Below, in pieces: positions 15,550 through 16,445 of a stretch of DNA of 16,445 bases; positions within the stretch are counted from its first letter, which is position 1; every line of letters begins with the position of its first letter. The notes beneath the pieces are model-generated. The model saw nothing but the letters and a program-made list of their open reading frames with translations, did not search any database and was not told where the DNA came from. The position numbers and the translations under genes are program-made. Origin of the DNA: Phycisphaerales bacterium UBA3158 (lineage in GTDB: Bacteria; Planctomycetota; Phycisphaerae; Phycisphaerales; SM1A02); NCBI GenBank assembly GCA_002364555.1, contig DEYM01000040.1:1-16445 (forward strand), in the 5' to 3' direction.

Positions 15550-16445
15550 ATGCTGCAGACATTTGACGAACGAAATCGCGATCTTCTCATCAACATCAAT
15601 GGGAAGATTTCCCACCGTGACGAGGCTGGTGTCAGCCCGTTCGATTCATCCGTGCAAGGTGGTGATGCCGTCTGGGAAGGTCTGCGGCTCTACAACGGTC
15701 GGATCTTCCGGCTCGAGCGGCATCTGGATCGTCTTTCGAATTCGGCGAAGGCCGTCGCCTTCGTCGACATCCCATCGCATGCTGAGATCATCTCCGAGAT
15801 TCGCAGGACCCTCGAAGCCAACAGGATGACTGATGGTGTCCATATACGACTGACCTTGAGCAGAGGGCTCAAGGTCACCAGTGGCATGGATCCGCGGCTC
15901 AACATCTCGGGCTCGACGCTGATCGTGCTGGCCGAATACAAGGCGCCCGTCTACGACAAGAGCGGGCTCAGGCTCCATACCAGTTCGATCAGGCGATTCT
16001 CTCCTGATCAGCTCGATCAGCAGATCCATTCCTGTAATCTTCTTCAGTCGATCATGGCCAAGATAGAAGCCAACACTGCCGGGGCGGATGACGCGTTGAT
16101 GCTCGACGCGAGAGGTTTCATCGCGGAGACCAATGCCACGCACCTGTTCTTCGTTCACGGGGACAACGTGACCACTTCGAAGGTACACGCCTGTCCCGAG
16201 GGGGTCACCAGATCCGTCGTGCTGGAGTTGTGCAGCCAGAACGGCATAGTCGCCTCGGAAGGCGACTATGAGCTGGAGCATGCCTATTCGGCCGACGAGG
16301 TGTTCTGCACGGGGACCATGGGCGAGCTGGCCCCCGTGACAGAAATAGATGGCCGCCAGATCGGATCCGGTCAGATCGGTCGAATGACGACCCGTCTATC
16401 GGGTCTCTTCGATGTCTGCGTGAAGTCCGAGGCGGAGTCCGTTCT
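15550..16445 (+). CDS. Class IV aminotransferase-like protein lacking the PLP lysine (cut by the right edge)
   Basis: The first 298 residues of a fold-type IV (BCAT / D-amino-acid aminotransferase / aminodeoxychorismate lyase) protein; little is likely missing. Landmarks in order are INGKISHRDEAGVSPFDSSV (16-35), WEGLRLYNGRIFRLERHLDR (42-61) with the phosphate-binding Arg57, DDALMLDARGFIAETNATHLF (180-200) with Glu193 placed to bind the PLP ring nitrogen, CPEGVTRSVVLEL (215-227) and DEVFCTGTMGELAPV (249-263). The segment that should carry the Schiff-base lysine reads QIHSCNLLQSIMAKIEA. His160 takes the lysine's place (IKSLNLL in the D-alanine aminotransferase type), and no lysine lies between residues 138 and 170. 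Normal transamination is therefore doubtful. AGGAG at 15538-15542 lies seven bases before the ATG, and the upstream sulfotransferase-like gene ends three bases away. An ordinary BCAT annotation by similarity would hide the missing lysine. Confidence 0.88.
   Translation, partial: MLQTFDERNRDLLININGKISHRDEAGVSPFDSSVQGGDAVWEGLRLYNGRIFRLERHLDRLSNSAKAVAFVDIPSHAEIISEIRRTLEANRMTDGVHIRLTLSRGLKVTSGMDPRLNISGSTLIVLAEYKAPVYDKSGLRLHTSSIRRFSPDQLDQQIHSCNLLQSIMAKIEANTAGADDALMLDARGFIAETNATHLFFVHGDNVTTSKVHACPEGVTRSVVLELCSQNGIVASEGDYELEHAYSADEVFCTGTMGELAPVTEIDGRQIGSGQIGRMTTRLSGLFDVCVKSEAESV

Overview
The window looks like a chromosomal segment of a Planctomycetota bacterium, most likely of the class Phycisphaerae. 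The main clue is the secreted subtilase, which ends in a cysteine-flanked dockerin-type calcium-binding pair (a GDFDESGD-type loop, then DVDGDG) of the kind common in that class. Moderately high GC and short gaps between genes fit a free-living, probably aquatic bacterium. The taxon is an inference; there is no rRNA in the window.

Layout, left to right. (1) The 3' end of a glycerol dehydrogenase gene (gldA) converges on an EamA-type drug/metabolite exporter gene. (2) Divergent from the exporter are a small glycine-zipper lipoprotein gene and a translationally coupled pair of ABC exporter half-transporters. The pair has the asymmetric ATP sites of a heterodimeric exporter. (3) A secreted bacillopeptidase F-like subtilase with MAM-like and dockerin modules follows and ends at a strong intrinsic terminator. 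(4) Next is a secreted protein with a GATase/ThuA-like N-terminal domain and an M60-like HEAGH metallopeptidase domain. (5) A housekeeping block holds typA/bipA, mog (molybdopterin adenylyltransferase) and sufE; mog and sufE overlap by four bases. (6) A convergent NADPH-dependent FMN reductase gene follows. (7) Divergent from it is a tightly packed three-gene unit: a GadC-like amino acid antiporter, a sulfotransferase-like protein and a class IV aminotransferase-like protein, the last cut by the right edge.

The most interesting part is unit (7). The sulfotransferase-like and aminotransferase-like genes sit 3 bases apart and together resemble the two halves of the plant branched-chain-amino-acid-aminotransferase-like fusion proteins. 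The aminotransferase-like protein has no lysine at the PLP Schiff-base position; a histidine is there instead. With the transporter translationally coupled in front, this suggests an uncharacterised pathway acting on an amino acid or amine. It is the best candidate here for an undescribed system.

A second theme is gene starts. Four genes (the M60-like protein, mog, sufE and the antiporter) lack a Shine-Dalgarno sequence but have a TAnnnT hexamer ending 6-7 bases before the start codon, which suggests leaderless transcripts. Most of the other genes have clear GGAG/GAGG-type ribosome binding sites. No tRNA, rRNA, CRISPR array or insertion sequence was seen, and no gap between genes reaches 300 bases.
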